A DNA stretch of 13,291 nucleotides from an uncultured Rhodospirillales bacterium. GTDB lineage: Bacteria > Pseudomonadota > Alphaproteobacteria > Acetobacterales > Acetobacteraceae. Each line of letters starts with the position of its first letter. Position 1 is the stretch's first letter. The position numbers were made by a program, and so were the translations under genes. The notes below the pieces were generated by a model that worked only from the letters and a program-made list of their open reading frames with translations, was not told the DNA's origin and made no database searches. Positions 6,307 through 13,291 of the stretch are shown one piece after another. Location: contig CAIYPH010000730.1 in the NCBI GenBank assembly GCA_903928045.1, positions 1 through 13,291 of the forward strand, given 5' to 3'.

Positions 6307-7476
6307 TCAAAGGTCCGATTGGAACGCCAGGAAGCGCGGACAGTAAGGATACGGCATAGCAACGGGGTCGCCGACCTGCGTCAGACGGCCGGTGTCCTGG
6401 TTCAGCGAGTACACCGTCGCATTGTGACTGTCGTGATTGGTAACGATCAACCACGATCCGTCTGGCGAGAACTCGAAATTGCGCGGCTTTTCTCCCCGTG
6501 TCGGCACCTGGTCGAATAGGGTCAGCCGGCCCGTCTGCTGATCGATCGCAAAGATGGCCAGCGAGTTGAGCCCGCGATTGGTGACGTAAACGAATTTCCC
6601 GTTCGGATGCACGCGGATCTCGGCCGTCGTGCTTACCCCTGCGAAATCGTCCGGCAGCGTCGAGCTGCGTTCGATCGGGACCAATGTCCCGGTGTCGGCA
6701 TGCCATTCGAAGACGTGAACGCTGCTGCCCATCTCAGCCACGAGATAAGCCCAGCGTCCGTTCGGATGAAAGGACACATGGCGCGGCCCGTCGCCGGGTG
6801 TGACATCGACACCCGGGGGGTCGTTGGATGTAACGGTGCCTGTGGTGTTATCATACCGATAAACTAGCAGCTTATCGATGCCGAGGTCAGCCACCAGCAC
6901 GAAGCGGCCGGAAGGGTCTTCGATGATCGAATGCGCGAACGCATGCAGCTGGCGTATCGGATGAATGCTCGATCCGGTGTGTTGGACAAGGTCCGTCCGC
7001 GCCCCGAGCGATCCGTCGGGCAGCACGGCGTAAATGACGAAATTGCCGCTCTTGTAGTTGGCAACCAGCACATGGGTGCCCGGCCGGTCCAGCGTGATGT
7101 AGCTCGGATCCAACCCCTCGGCGGACACCGCATTGATGAAGCTCAACCCTCCGGTGCGGGCGTCCAGTGTATAGGCGCTGATGCCGCCGTTGGGCCTGCC
7201 GTGGAAACTGTCGCCGGAGTTGCAGGTATAGAGAAAGCGCTGGTCGGGAGAGATGACGAAATACGCCGGCAGCGGCGCCTCGGCCACGAGTTCCGGTGCG
7301 CTCAGCGCGCCGGTTTCGAGATTGAACCTGGCAACCGAGAACCCGATCCCCGGCCCTCCCCTGCGCGTGCCGAACAGCACCAGCAGCTCGGCCGGCGGAT
7401 GTTTGCGACTTGAGCCACGATCGTTCGCCACTGGTGTCTTCCTTGCCGAGGTTGGGCTGGGTCGGTTGCCGGTCAT
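6307..7476 (-). CDS. Beta-propeller lactonase, YbhE/6-phosphogluconolactonase family
   Basis: The 389-residue product belongs to the seven-bladed propeller lactonases that open sugar lactones, typified by E. coli 6-phosphogluconolactonase YbhE (Pgl). Repeated blade motifs are visible in order: ISPDQRFLYTCN, DRPGTHVLVANYKSGNFVIY, DPSGRFVLVADLGIDKLLVY, HPNGRWAYLVAEMGSSVHVF, HPNGKFVYVTNRGLNSLAIF and SPDGSWLIVTNHDSHNATVY. VTNRGLNSLAIF is characteristic of the family. No signal peptide is seen, so it is probably cytoplasmic. The start at 7476 overlaps the preceding stop as ATGA, indicating translational coupling; an in-frame GTG 16 codons later, after GGAAG, is an alternative and would remove a poorly conserved N terminus. 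Operon placement suggests it acts on a lactone derived from the imported sugar rather than serving only the pentose phosphate route. The exact lactone is inference. Confidence 0.87.
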   Translation of the reverse strand: MTGNRPSPTSARKTPVANDRGSSRKHPPAELLVLFGTRRGGPGIGFSVARFNLETGALSAPELVAEAPLPAYFVISPDQRFLYTCNSGDSFHGRPNGGISAYTLDARTGGLSFINAVSAEGLDPSYITLDRPGTHVLVANYKSGNFVIYAVLPDGSLGARTDLVQHTGSSIHPIRQLHAFAHSIIEDPSGRFVLVADLGIDKLLVYRYDNTTGTVTSNDPPGVDVTPGDGPRHVSFHPNGRWAYLVAEMGSSVHVFEWHADTGTLVPIERSSTLPDDFAGVSTTAEIRVHPNGKFVYVTNRGLNSLAIFAIDQQTGRLTLFDQVPTRGEKPRNFEFSPDGSWLIVTNHDSHNATVYSLNQDTGRLTQVGDPVAMPYPYCPRFLAFQSDL

Positions 7477-8777
7477 GTCCGCAGGATCGTGCTGATCGTT
7501 GCACCGATGTTCTTCGCGGTCAGTTCGGCGCTCTGGCCGGACGTGAACGCAAGGTCAAGCTGGTCGGCGAGGCGCTGATTGATGCGACTGAAGCTGGGAA
7601 GCACGACGGTCTGCACCAGATGCGGCGGCACGGTCGTGGCCTGTTCCAGGAACACTTTCCGCGCGTCGCGACGCGAGGCGTAGGCGAGCTTGCCGTCGAT
7701 CAGCGCGCTCCGCACCGGCAGGAACTGCCCATCGAGCGTGAAGTCGCGCTGTACTGTCTCGCTGGTGAGGAATTTCAGGAAGTCCATGACGGCTTCGGGA
7801 TTCCTGGTCTCCCGCCAGACCGCCGTGCAGGAGCCCCCCAGGTCGGAGGCCATAGCGACGTCGCGCGGCATGTAGGTCGCATTCCACCGGACATCGGGCG
7901 AATTCTGGTCGAGATAAGGCATCTGCCAGTCGCCGCCGATATACATGCCGAGGGTTCCGTTCGCGAACAGCGCCTGCGGCTGTTCGTTGCTTTTCACCGC
8001 GGTGTTGGGCGGAACCAGTCCCTCCTTGAACCAATTCTGCGTCCAGGCAATCGTTTCGATGCCTTTGGCGCTCTCGATCTCCGGTGTCTTGAGATCGTTG
8101 CTGAGCAATTGGCCGCCGTGTTGATACAGGAACGGCAGCCAGCGATAGGCCTGGGAATTTTGCCACAGCATCGCGAAACTGTACCGCACACCGCCGCGGG
8201 CTCGCAACAGGCGGGCAATGTCCATGAACTCGGCCCAGGACCAGCTTTCGGCCAGGCCCGCTGGAATACGGATGCCCAGCCGGTTGAAGATGTCGACGTT
8301 GTAGAACACCGCCAGCGTATCGGTGTTCTGCGGGATGGCGAATGTCCGCCCGTCCAGGTTCACGGCCTGCCAGAAGGCGGCCGGGAACGCGCTGCCGAAA
8401 TCGGCTGGCAGATGCGGCGTCAGATCCATGAGCGCCCGGCTCCTGGCATAGCGGCCGACGACCTGGAACTCGACCCGGAACAGGTCCGGGGCCTGCCGCC
8501 CGGCCAGTCTGGTGTCGATCTGCTGATAATACTGCCCGAACGGCGTGACCTCGAACTTGACCGCCACATCGGGGCGCACGGTCTTGTATTTCGCAATCAC
8601 ATTTTCATAAGCAGTGACCGAGCCTTTGTCGCCCCATATCGCCAAGGTGATCTCGGTCCTGGCCTGGCTGTTTCCCCGCACCGGCGAAAGAATGATGGGA
8701 AGGCTCAATCCGGCGCCCGCGAGGGCTCCGACGGTACGGCGCCGGCTGATGCCCGGCGGTGATCCGGTTTTGCTCAT
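7473..8777 (-). CDS. Sugar ABC transporter substrate-binding protein B (family 1)
   Basis: The 434-residue product is an extracellular solute-binding protein of the maltose/oligosaccharide (CUT1) class. The N terminus has SRRRTVGALAGAG followed by a hydrophobic stretch, a Tat-like export signal cut perhaps after residue 39 (NSQA). The mature part starts with TLAIWGD and shares long blocks with binding protein A of the same operon, including EVTPFGQYYQQIDTRLAGRQ and, near the C terminus, SRINQRLADQLDLAFTS. The start at 8777 is chosen because GGGAGG (complement of 8783-8788) is 5 bases upstream and the signal follows directly; a longer frame to 8846 would overlap the GH4 gene. It lies 31 bases after the GH4 stop and overlaps the lactonase start by ATGA. 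A second binding protein late in the operon suggests a different ligand range or affinity. Confidence 0.9.
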   Translation of the reverse strand: MSKTGSPPGISRRRTVGALAGAGLSLPIILSPVRGNSQARTEITLAIWGDKGSVTAYENVIAKYKTVRPDVAVKFEVTPFGQYYQQIDTRLAGRQAPDLFRVEFQVVGRYARSRALMDLTPHLPADFGSAFPAAFWQAVNLDGRTFAIPQNTDTLAVFYNVDIFNRLGIRIPAGLAESWSWAEFMDIARLLRARGGVRYSFAMLWQNSQAYRWLPFLYQHGGQLLSNDLKTPEIESAKGIETIAWTQNWFKEGLVPPNTAVKSNEQPQALFANGTLGMYIGGDWQMPYLDQNSPDVRWNATYMPRDVAMASDLGGSCTAVWRETRNPEAVMDFLKFLTSETVQRDFTLDGQFLPVRSALIDGKLAYASRRDARKVFLEQATTVPPHLVQTVVLPSFSRINQRLADQLDLAFTSGQSAELTAKNIGATISTILRT

Positions 8778-8808
8778 GCGAGCCTCCCATATCTGTCGTG
8801 TCGCGTTG

Positions 8809-10131
8809 TTATTCTGCGGCGGCGGATAGCGACTGCGTGCGGGCAATGCCCTTCGGCAGCGCCGGGCCCTGTACGTCGATCAGTTCGTCGACCATCGCGC
8901 GGATCTGCGGCAGCGTCAGCACGGCGGCCGCGTGCCGGTCGAGGATCGCGGCGCGGTACACCCTCTCCCGGTCGCCATCCAGCGCCGCGCGCACGACGAG
9001 GTCCTGGACGAAGACATGCGGCGCGCAATGGGCCGCCAGTTCCGGCGGCAAGGTGCCGACATGGCATGGGCGCAGCCCATTGCGATCGACGACGACCGGC
9101 ACTTCCACGCAACACCCTTCCGGCAGGTTCTCGATCAGATGGGTGTTCATGACGTTGCCATAGATGAGCTGCGGCCGGTTGGTGACCATCGCGTGGATGA
9201 TGTTCGAGCCGTATTCCATGCTGCGCTCCAGCGGCAAGGGCTCGCCCGCCAGCAACATCCGGCGGCTTTCCTGGTAGCGGGCGATCTTCTGCGCGGAGCG
9301 GTTCTTCAGGTCGCCGACGGGGATGTCGTACTCCCTGATCGCGTCGGCGTTCTTGAGGAAATACGGCACATACTCGGCGCAATGCCGGCTCGATTCACTG
9401 ACGAACCACCCGAGTTGGCGCATCATCTCGAAGCGCACCTTGTCGCGGGCGAAGATGGCCGGGTTGTTCATGGCCTCGCGCAGGCGGGGGTATGCGTCTA
9501 CACCATCGATCTCGAGGCGCAGGAACCACGTCATGTGGTTGATGCCGCCGCAATCATAGCTCAGCCGGCTGAGGTCGACGCCGAGATAGGATGCCAGGTC
9601 GCGCGAGGTGTATTGCACGTTGTGGCACAGGCCGACGACGCGCTGCGCAGGAAACGCCTTATAGACAGCCCAGGTCAGGATGCTCATCGGATTGGTGTAG
9701 TTAAGCAGCAGGGCGTCCGGGCAGACCTCACGCATGTCCTGCACCATCTCCAGCATGAACGGGATGGTGCGCAAGCCGCGGAAGATGCCGCCGATCCCGA
9801 CCGTGTCGGCGATGGTCTGCTTCAGGCCGTATTTCTCCGGGATGTCGAACTCGGGAACGATCGCCTCGGTGCCGCCGATCAGCACCATGTTGATGACGAA
9901 ATCCGCGCCGTCGAGGCAGGCCCGGCGGTCGGCGTGTTCCTCGATGCGGGCACTGGCGCCGAACTGCGCGGCGGTCCAGCGCGCCATCATGCCGGCGGTC
10001 TCCAGGCGCTCCTTGTCGATGTCGTGCAACGCGATCGTCGCGTCGCGAAGTTCGGGAAAATCCAGGATGTCGGTGAGCAGGTTCTTGACGAAGACGACGC
10101 TCCCGGCACCGATCATCGCGATCTTGGTCAT
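8809..10131 (-). CDS. GH4 family glycosidase (alpha-galactosidase/alpha-glucosidase type)
   Basis: The 440-residue product belongs to glycoside hydrolase family 4, cytoplasmic enzymes that need NAD and a divalent metal and cleave glycosides through transient oxidation at C3. The Rossmann start MTKIAMIGAGSVVF (GAGS, residues 8-11) binds NAD. LLLNYTNPM (about 141-149) is the family's conserved loop. Cys169 in GLCHNVQ and His199 in GGINHM match the metal ligands. MelA-type alpha-galactosidases usually read CHSV at this site, and 6-phospho-glycosidases read CDMP or CNVP. CHNV is closest to the MelA type and speaks against a phosphorylated substrate, in keeping with ABC rather than PTS uptake. The start has AAGGAG (complement of 10140-10145) 8 bases upstream. 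It sits between the permease genes and binding protein B. Specificity (alpha-galactoside, alpha-glucoside or uronide) is undecided. Confidence 0.92.
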   Translation of the reverse strand: MTKIAMIGAGSVVFVKNLLTDILDFPELRDATIALHDIDKERLETAGMMARWTAAQFGASARIEEHADRRACLDGADFVINMVLIGGTEAIVPEFDIPEKYGLKQTIADTVGIGGIFRGLRTIPFMLEMVQDMREVCPDALLLNYTNPMSILTWAVYKAFPAQRVVGLCHNVQYTSRDLASYLGVDLSRLSYDCGGINHMTWFLRLEIDGVDAYPRLREAMNNPAIFARDKVRFEMMRQLGWFVSESSRHCAEYVPYFLKNADAIREYDIPVGDLKNRSAQKIARYQESRRMLLAGEPLPLERSMEYGSNIIHAMVTNRPQLIYGNVMNTHLIENLPEGCCVEVPVVVDRNGLRPCHVGTLPPELAAHCAPHVFVQDLVVRAALDGDRERVYRAAILDRHAAAVLTLPQIRAMVDELIDVQGPALPKGIARTQSLSAAAE

Positions 10132-10171
10132 GGTCTTGGCTCCTTCGGAGAGAATGGTTGCGCGAAGCGGG

Positions 10172-10993
10172 TCATTTGAGGCCGGTGTTGGCGACGCCTT
10201 GGACGATGAAACGCTGGCAGGCGACGAAAATCGCCAGCATCGGCGCGATCGAGATCAACGCGAGCGACATGATGTGCGGCCAGTTCGGGTTGGGATCGCC
10301 CTTCAACAGGTTCAATCCCTGCTGGATGGTGAAGTGCTGCTGGTCGGTCAGCACCACCAGCGGCCAGGCAAAATCGTTCCAGCGCCACATGAAGGTGAAC
10401 ACCACCAGGACGGCGATCAGCGGCCGCGACAACGGCAGGACGATGCGCCAGAAAATCTGCAATTCGCCGGCGCCGTCGAGCCGGCCCGCCTCGATCAGTT
10501 CGTCGGGAAGGCTCAGCATGAACTGCCGTGTCATGAAGATGCCGAACGCCTCGGTACAGCGCGGCAGGATCACGCCCCAGTTGGTGTTCAGCAGCCCGAA
10601 CCAGCTGACCACCAGGAACTCGGGGACGAGGATGACCTGGATCGGGATCATCAGGGCGCTGAGGATCAGGAAGAACAGCACGTCGCGGCCGGGGAAGCGG
10701 AACTTGGCGAAGGCGTAGCCACAGGCCAGATTGATCGTCACCGTGATGGCGACCGCGATGACGGCGATCGTCGCGGTGTTGGCGAGCCATTGCAGCGTGG
10801 GATACTGGGTGAAGACGGCGCCGATGTTGCTCCACACCAACCGGCTCGGCCACAGGCTGGGCTGCGCGGCGAACACCTCGGCGCGGGGCCGCAGCGCGGT
10901 CGCGAGCATCCAGTAGATCGGGCTCGCCATCACCAGGGTGCCACACGCGAGCAGCAGCCACGCCACCAGCGGGAAGGAGCGTATCCGCGCCAT
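10172..10993 (-). CDS. Sugar ABC transporter permease 2 (MalG-like)
   Basis: The 273-residue inner-membrane protein is the second permease of a CUT1 sugar importer. Its first membrane span is in FPLVAWLLLACGTLVMASPI, followed by the usual periplasmic region (ALRPRAEVF) and further hydrophobic spans such as ATIAVIAVAITVTINLACGY. The cytoplasmic EAA loop that docks to the ATPase is IEAGRLDGAGELQIFWRIVL, followed by PLSRP. The protein ends ...ANTGLK, with QRFIVQGV just before, as is typical of MalG-type permeases. The start ATG (complement of 10991-10993) overlaps the stop of permease 1 as TGATG, so translation is coupled; the same frame stays open farther upstream only as an antisense-free extension inside permease 1. 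It lies 40 bases before the GH4 gene. No ATPase gene is present in the window. Confidence 0.93.
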   Translation of the reverse strand: MARIRSFPLVAWLLLACGTLVMASPIYWMLATALRPRAEVFAAQPSLWPSRLVWSNIGAVFTQYPTLQWLANTATIAVIAVAITVTINLACGYAFAKFRFPGRDVLFFLILSALMIPIQVILVPEFLVVSWFGLLNTNWGVILPRCTEAFGIFMTRQFMLSLPDELIEAGRLDGAGELQIFWRIVLPLSRPLIAVLVVFTFMWRWNDFAWPLVVLTDQQHFTIQQGLNLLKGDPNPNWPHIMSLALISIAPMLAIFVACQRFIVQGVANTGLK

Positions 10994-11940
10994 CAACCGC
11001 CCCCCATCGCCACTTCGGATCGCCTTCCCGCCAGCCATTGCAGGACGGTGAAGGCCAGGATGAGGGCGTAGAGCGCGATGCCCATGGCGCTCGCGTAGCC
11101 CATCTCCGAGGAGGCGAACGCCAGGTTGAAGATGTACTGCACCAGCACCGTCGTCGAAAAGCCGGGGCCGCCGCCGGTCATCACGAAAACAAGATCGAAG
11201 ACGTGAAACGAGTAGATCACATTGATGATCAGCAGCAGGAAGGTCGCCGGGCGCAGCAGGGGCCAGGTGATGTGGATGAATTGCTGCAACGCCGACGCGC
11301 CGTCGATGCGCGCGGCCTCGTAATAGGTGCGCGGGATCGATTGCAGGGCGGCGAGGTAGATGATCATGCAGAAGCCGACGCGCAGCCAGAGCGTGGTGAT
11401 GATCAGCGACGGCAACGCCCAGGACGGCGAGGACAGCCAGTTGACGCGCGACAGGCCGGCCCGCTCCAGCAGCGCATTGATCACGCCGTAGTTGTCGTTG
11501 AACAACCACGACGCGATCACGGCGGTGGCGACGCCGGAGACGACGACGGGCATGAAGAAGATGCTCCGCATGAAAATGCGTCCGGGCATCCGCTGGTTCA
11601 GCCCCACGGCCGCAAGCATGCCCAGGGCCAGGCTGGCCGGAACCGCACCGCCTGCATACAAAAGCGTCTGCCGCAGGGCGGTCCAGAACAAAGGGTCGGT
11701 GACCAGACGGGAATAGTTGGCGAGCCCCGCAAAGCTGGTGTCGCCGACCAGGTCCCAGTCATGCAGGCTGATGAACATTGCGTAGCAAAGCGGGAACAGC
11801 ATGAACAGCGAGAACAGCAGCAGGTTCGGGGCGATGAAGATGTAGGGCACCAGGCCCTGCGGGCTACTCCGCCGGATGCGAAAGACGCGCCGCCGCAGGC
11901 CGTTCCCCGGTGATCCCGGCCGACGCGGTGCGGCGGCCAT
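10993..11940 (-). CDS. Sugar ABC transporter permease 1 (MalF/UgpA-like)
   Basis: The 315-residue inner-membrane protein is the first permease of the importer. After a basic N-terminal tail of about 25 residues, the first span is VPYIFIAPNLLLFSLFMLFP, with the family's typical FISLHDWDLVG after it. Later spans include IFFMPVVVSGVATAVIASWL. The EAA docking loop is YEAARIDGASALQQFIHITW, followed by PLLRP. The start at 11940 is 3 bases after the stop of binding protein A, so the gene is probably translated by ribosomes arriving from that gene; its own ribosome binding site is weak. The stop overlaps the start of permease 2. The nearest relatives are likely importers of oligosaccharides, glycosides or polyols. 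Confidence 0.93.
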   Translation of the reverse strand: MAAAPRRPGSPGNGLRRRVFRIRRSSPQGLVPYIFIAPNLLLFSLFMLFPLCYAMFISLHDWDLVGDTSFAGLANYSRLVTDPLFWTALRQTLLYAGGAVPASLALGMLAAVGLNQRMPGRIFMRSIFFMPVVVSGVATAVIASWLFNDNYGVINALLERAGLSRVNWLSSPSWALPSLIITTLWLRVGFCMIIYLAALQSIPRTYYEAARIDGASALQQFIHITWPLLRPATFLLLIINVIYSFHVFDLVFVMTGGGPGFSTTVLVQYIFNLAFASSEMGYASAMGIALYALILAFTVLQWLAGRRSEVAMGGG

Positions 11941-11943
11941 GGC

Positions 11944-13257
11944 TCAGGCCCCGGTGATGACGCGGATCGCGGCGTCGATGTTGCGGGCCGTGGTCTCCGC
12001 GGACTGGTCGGAGGTGAAGGCCAGGTCGAGTTGATCGGCCAGACGCTGGTTGATCCTCGACCAGATCGGCAGCCCGACGGTGCGGGCAAGGTTCTCGGGG
12101 ATTGTCGTTGCTTGCTCGATGAACACCTTCATCGCGTCCGGCCGGTAGCTGTACTGCAGGTTTTCGTGCGCGAGCGAGGTCCTGATCGGCAGCAACGCGC
12201 CATCGCGGGCGAAGTCACGCATGGATTGCTCGCTGGCAAGGAACTTGAGGAAGTCCGCCGCGACCTCAGGCACCTTACAGTCGCGCGACACCGCGATGCA
12301 GTTCCCGCCCATGTCGGACGCCATTGCGACATCGCGCGGCATGTAGGTGACGTTCCAGGGCGTGGTCATGTTGTCGCGTAGGAACGACATATGCCAGTCG
12401 CCACCGAGATACATGCCCAACGTGCCGTTGGCGAACAGGTTCTGTGGCTGCTCGTTGCTCTTGATCGATGTCGAGGCGGGCGACAACCCTTCCTTGAAGA
12501 AGGACTGCGTCCAGGCGATCGTCTCGATCCCGAGCCTGGATCCGATCAGCGGCGTCTTGAAGTCGTCCTCCAGCACCCTGCCGCCGTGCTGGTAGAGGAA
12601 TGGCAGCCAGCGATAGGCATTGGAAGTCTGCCAGATCATCGCGGTGGCGTAGGGCAACCCGCCATCCTTTTTGATCCGCCTGGCGATGTCGGTGTACTCG
12701 GCCCAGGTCCAGCTCTTGTCCAGGCTGGTCGGGGCAACGATGCCCAATTTTTCGAACAGCGGGACGTTGTAGAACAGCGCGATCGTGTCCGTGTGGTAAG
12801 GCATGGCGAACGCCTTGCCGGCATAGTTTACCGCCTGCCACATCGCGGGCATGAACGCGCTGCCGTAATCGGCGGGGAGGTAAGGCGAGAGGTCGACAAC
12901 GGTTCGCCCGTTGGCGTAGCGCCCGACCTGCTGATACTGGATGCGAAACATGTCCGGCGCCTGGCGGCCGGCGAGCCTGGTGTCGATCTGCTGGTAGAAC
13001 TGCCCGAACGGTGTGACCTCCAGCTTGATATCGACGTTCGGCTTCTGTTGCTGGTATTTAGCAATGACATTGCGGTGGGCGATTTCCGAGGTGCGGTCGC
13101 CCCAGATCGCCATGGTGAGGGAGACCGGCGCCTGCGCCCGGGCGCTGCGTGCGCCGATGCCGGCGGCCCCGGCGGCAAGGGTGTATTTGAGCAGATCGCG
13201 CCGGCCGGTGCCCTTGGCAAAGGCCTGAGGTCCCGCGGAAATCCTGCTTTTGGACAT
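11944..13257 (-). CDS. Sugar ABC transporter substrate-binding protein A (family 1)
   Basis: The 437-residue product is the first recognised gene of the operon and the expected partner of the two permeases just behind it. Residues 18-34 (GRRDLLKYTLAAGAAGI) form a good Tat-type signal, cut perhaps after ARAQA at residue 43. The mature protein starts VSLTMAIWGD and has the CUT1 pattern EVTPFGQFYQQIDTRLAGRQ, AYRWLPFLYQHGG, FANGTLGMYLGGDWHM and SRINQRLADQLDLAFTS. It is clearly paralogous to binding protein B: in a hand alignment of the segment from VIAKY to FYNV, 68 of 102 positions are identical. The ATG has GGGAG (complement of 13264-13268) 6 bases upstream. The operon may begin with this gene or extend right beyond the window, where an ATPase and a regulator might lie. 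Confidence 0.93.
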   Translation of the reverse strand: MSKSRISAGPQAFAKGTGRRDLLKYTLAAGAAGIGARSARAQAPVSLTMAIWGDRTSEIAHRNVIAKYQQQKPNVDIKLEVTPFGQFYQQIDTRLAGRQAPDMFRIQYQQVGRYANGRTVVDLSPYLPADYGSAFMPAMWQAVNYAGKAFAMPYHTDTIALFYNVPLFEKLGIVAPTSLDKSWTWAEYTDIARRIKKDGGLPYATAMIWQTSNAYRWLPFLYQHGGRVLEDDFKTPLIGSRLGIETIAWTQSFFKEGLSPASTSIKSNEQPQNLFANGTLGMYLGGDWHMSFLRDNMTTPWNVTYMPRDVAMASDMGGNCIAVSRDCKVPEVAADFLKFLASEQSMRDFARDGALLPIRTSLAHENLQYSYRPDAMKVFIEQATTIPENLARTVGLPIWSRINQRLADQLDLAFTSDQSAETTARNIDAAIRVITGA

Positions 13258-13291
13258 TGCTTACTCCCTGTCGTTCTTGGTGCACGCCGCC

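Noticed and set aside
5703..6362. 219-codon minus-strand frame
   Set aside because: Its right half may hold a truncated gene start, but the left half is antisense to the vWA fragment and has no domain. It is not called as a gene.
7410..8762. 450-codon open frame on the plus strand
   Set aside because: It lies antisense to binding protein B, whose signal peptide, motifs and ribosome binding site are convincing. Long antisense frames are expected in GC-rich DNA.
8932..10179. 415-codon open frame on the plus strand
   Set aside because: Antisense to the GH4 gene, with arginine-, histidine- and aspartate-rich composition typical of a shadow frame and no recognisable domain.
9734..11071. 445-codon open frame on the plus strand
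   Set aside because: It runs across the GH4, permease 2 and permease 1 genes in antisense, and its product changes character midway.
1..13291. CRISPR array, rRNA, riboswitch or intact insertion sequence
   Set aside because: No regularly spaced direct repeats, rRNA segments, recognisable aptamer or complete transposase was seen on either strand.

Overview
The window is GC-rich, densely coding DNA that looks like an alphaproteobacterium, perhaps Acetobacteraceae/Rhodospirillales. I base this on protein style, codon use and the mix of families; no rRNA or marker gene confirms it. It has three parts: decayed prophage on the left, a peptide-related divergent gene pair, and a sugar uptake and breakdown operon on the right.

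Left part (1-1433). A 5' fragment of an unknown gene points left. Divergent from it is a lambda Nu1-type terminase small subunit (186-725). It is followed by a terminase large subunit (GpA type) broken by a one-base frameshift in a G run near 940 and truncated near 1294. Two adjoining palindromes lie in front of the small subunit.

Middle part (1405-6306). A Xaa-Pro aminopeptidase of family M24B (minus, 1469-3424) has a probable terminator at 1405-1426. It diverges from a family 5 (peptide/nickel-type) ABC substrate-binding protein (plus, 3525-5105) that has no permease or ATPase beside it. About 260 bp with inverted repeats follows. Then comes a chimeric remnant (5367-6054): the start of a phage-like gene joined out of frame to a von Willebrand factor A fragment with a MIDAS motif. 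A gene-poor stretch (6055-6306) ends this part. Phage-type fragments on both sides of the peptidase/binding-protein pair suggest that this pair sits inside, or replaced the core of, an old prophage. That is inference.

Right part (6307-13257, all minus strand, read right to left). This is one tightly packed operon: sugar-binding protein A, permease 1, permease 2, GH4 glycosidase, sugar-binding protein B, beta-propeller lactonase. Gaps are 3 bp, a TGATG overlap, 40 bp, 31 bp and an ATGA overlap. The two binding proteins are close paralogues with Tat-like signals. The likely flow is binding of a glycoside in the periplasm, import by the two permeases with an ATPase encoded elsewhere, hydrolysis by the NAD/Mn-dependent GH4 enzyme, and processing of an aldonolactone-type product by the lactonase. 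The substrate cannot be read from sequence alone; an alpha-galactoside or alpha-glucoside is the leading guess.

I do not see a convincing new system. The most unusual points are the duplicated binding proteins around one permease pair, the GH4-lactonase pairing with a variant CHNV motif, and the mosaic prophage debris.
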